NCBI GenBank assembly: GCA_947631485.1
Contig: CANRLJ010000010.1
Span: forward strand, 1 to 13,277
Reading direction: 5' to 3'
DNA length: 13,277 bases
Source of the DNA: an uncultured Clostridia bacterium
Lineage (GTDB): Bacteria; Bacillota; Clostridia; Christensenellales; UBA1242
Below, piece by piece: positions 12,409 through 13,277 of the stretch. Below the pieces are notes generated by a model, which saw nothing but the letters and a program-made list of their open reading frames with translations, was not told the origin of the DNA and made no database searches. The first letter of the stretch is position 1, and every line of letters begins with the position of its first letter. The translations under genes and the position numbers were made by a program.

Positions 12409-13277
12409 TTATTCAATGATTGATGAAACAACGCCAGAACCAACGGTTCTTCCGCCTTCACGAATAGCGAAACGGAGACCTTGTTCAATGGCAATTTCTT
12501 TGTTAAGAGTGATTGTCATCCTTACGTTGTCACCAGGCATAACCATTTCTACGCCCTTTTCAAGTTCGATTGTTCCAGTAACGTCAGTTGTTCTGAAGTA
12601 GAATTGTGGTCTGTATCCATTGAAAAATGGAGTGTGACGGCCGCCTTCTTCCTTCTTCAATACGTAAACTTCAGCAGTGAACTTTGTGTGTGGGTGAATT
12701 GAACCTGGTTTGCAAAGAACTTGACCTCTTTCAACTTCGTTTCTTTGAACACCACGAAGAAGAACACCAATGTTGTCGCCAGCTCTTCCTTCGTCAAGAA
12801 GCTTTCTGAACATTTCAACACCAGTAACAACTGTTTGTTTCTTTGCGCCCATACCAACGATTTCAACAACATCGTTGATCTTTACAACACCTCTTTCAAC
12901 TCTACCAGTTGCAACAGTTCCACGTCCTGTGATTGTGAAAACGTCTTCAACAGGCATAAGGAAAGGCTTATCAACATCTCTTTGAGGTTCTGGGATATAA
13001 GAATCAAGAGCATCAAGAAGTTCTTTAATAGGTTGGCAAGCAGGATCGTCAGCCTTACCAGCTTGAGCGGCTTCCAAAGCCTTCAAAGCAGAACCCTTGA
13101 TGATTGGAGTTTTATCTCCTGGGAATCCGTATTCAGTAAGCAAATCTCTGACTTCCATTTCAACAAGTTCAAGAAGTTCTGGGTCGTCAACTTGATCAGT
13201 TTTGTTCATGAAGACAACGATGTAAGGAACACCAACCTGTCTTGCAAGAAGGATGTGTTCTCTTGTCTGAGGCATAG
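12409..13277 (-). CDS. tuf: Elongation factor Tu (5' end beyond window)
   Basis: EF-Tu delivers aminoacyl-tRNA to the ribosomal A site as a GTP complex. The visible 289 codons cover the end of the GTPase domain and domains 2 and 3: [20 protein letters not shown], the guanine-specificity motif NKTD, the SALKAL motif, then domain 2 with [19 protein letters not shown] and domain 3 with [24 protein letters not shown] and the C-terminal GRTVGSGVV. The first ~105 residues, including the P-loop and switch regions, lie outside the window. Asn-Lys-Thr-Asp replaces the usual NK(C/V)D, a conservative variation. The frame continues to the last complete base triplet with no start codon needed. A strong terminator follows the stop. 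Codon choice is visibly more restricted than in neighbouring genes, as expected for a highly expressed gene. Confidence 0.98.
   Translation of the reverse strand, partial: MPQTREHILLARQVGVPYIVVFMNKTDQVDDPELLELVEMEVRDLLTEYGFPGDKTPIIKGSALKALEAAQAGKADDPACQPIKELLDALDSYIPEPQRDVDKPFLMPVEDVFTITGRGTVATGRVERGVVKINDVVEIVGMGAKKQTVVTGVEMFRKLLDEGRAGDNIGVLLRGVQRNEVERGQVLCKPGSIHPHTKFTAEVYVLKKEEGGRHTPFFNGYRPQFYFRTTDVTGTIELEKGVEMVMPGDNVRMTITLNKEIAIEQGLRFAIREGGRTVGSGVVSSIIE

Noticed and set aside
1..13277. Phage, transposon, toxin-antitoxin or defence system; tRNA or rRNA genes
   Set aside because: I looked on both strands and found no integrase, transposase, nuclease-helicase cluster, typical toxin-antitoxin pair, tRNA cloverleaf or rRNA sequence.

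Overview
The window reads as chromosome of an AT-rich, Firmicutes/Clostridia-like bacterium. The evidence is a T-box riboswitch ahead of serS, the rplU-prp-rpmA operon with an L27 pre-sequence, SepF, strong GGAGG-type ribosome binding sites and U-tract hairpin terminators. The genetic code is standard. Both window edges cut genes: a lipoprotein gene on the left and tuf on the right. Most content is conserved housekeeping, with a few unrecognised genes between. No phage, transposase, CRISPR array, defence island or obviously novel multi-gene system is visible.

Layout, left to right. 1-2781: two minus-strand lipoprotein genes of unknown function, each with its own predicted promoter and separated by a terminator. 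2782-3034: an intergenic patch with three copies of a short palindromic repeat of a kind widespread in bacteria. 3035-3862: ogg, an 8-oxoguanine DNA glycosylase. 3893-4924: the rpmA-prp-rplU ribosomal operon (transcribed right to left) with a promoter and a leader. 5004-6660: serS with a complete T-box leader (specifier UCC, terminator, antiterminator) and a 17-codon reading frame between the T-box terminator and serS. 6715-8490: sepF-lspA-rluD, a compact minus-strand cluster of cell division, lipoprotein maturation and rRNA/RNA modification. 8601-10929: plus-strand operon of an ADP-ribosylglycohydrolase-like enzyme and an M18 aminopeptidase. 10963-11139: a 58-residue two-helix membrane protein. 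11234-12277: a 347-residue soluble protein with weak WG-repeat character. 12409-13277: tuf (EF-Tu), 5' end missing.

How they fit together: LspA would mature the lipoproteins encoded at the left; Prp would trim the L27 encoded just after it; the T-box would raise SerRS when tRNA-Ser is uncharged; EF-Tu, L21, L27, SerRS and RluD are all translation components. The most informative non-gene signals are the terminators pressed against or overlapping stop codons, a lipoprotein gene whose predicted transcription start falls on the A of its ATG, the short reading frame whose ribosome binding site is the 3' arm of the T-box terminator, and ogg, which starts a few bases after the rpmA terminator with no room for its own promoter.
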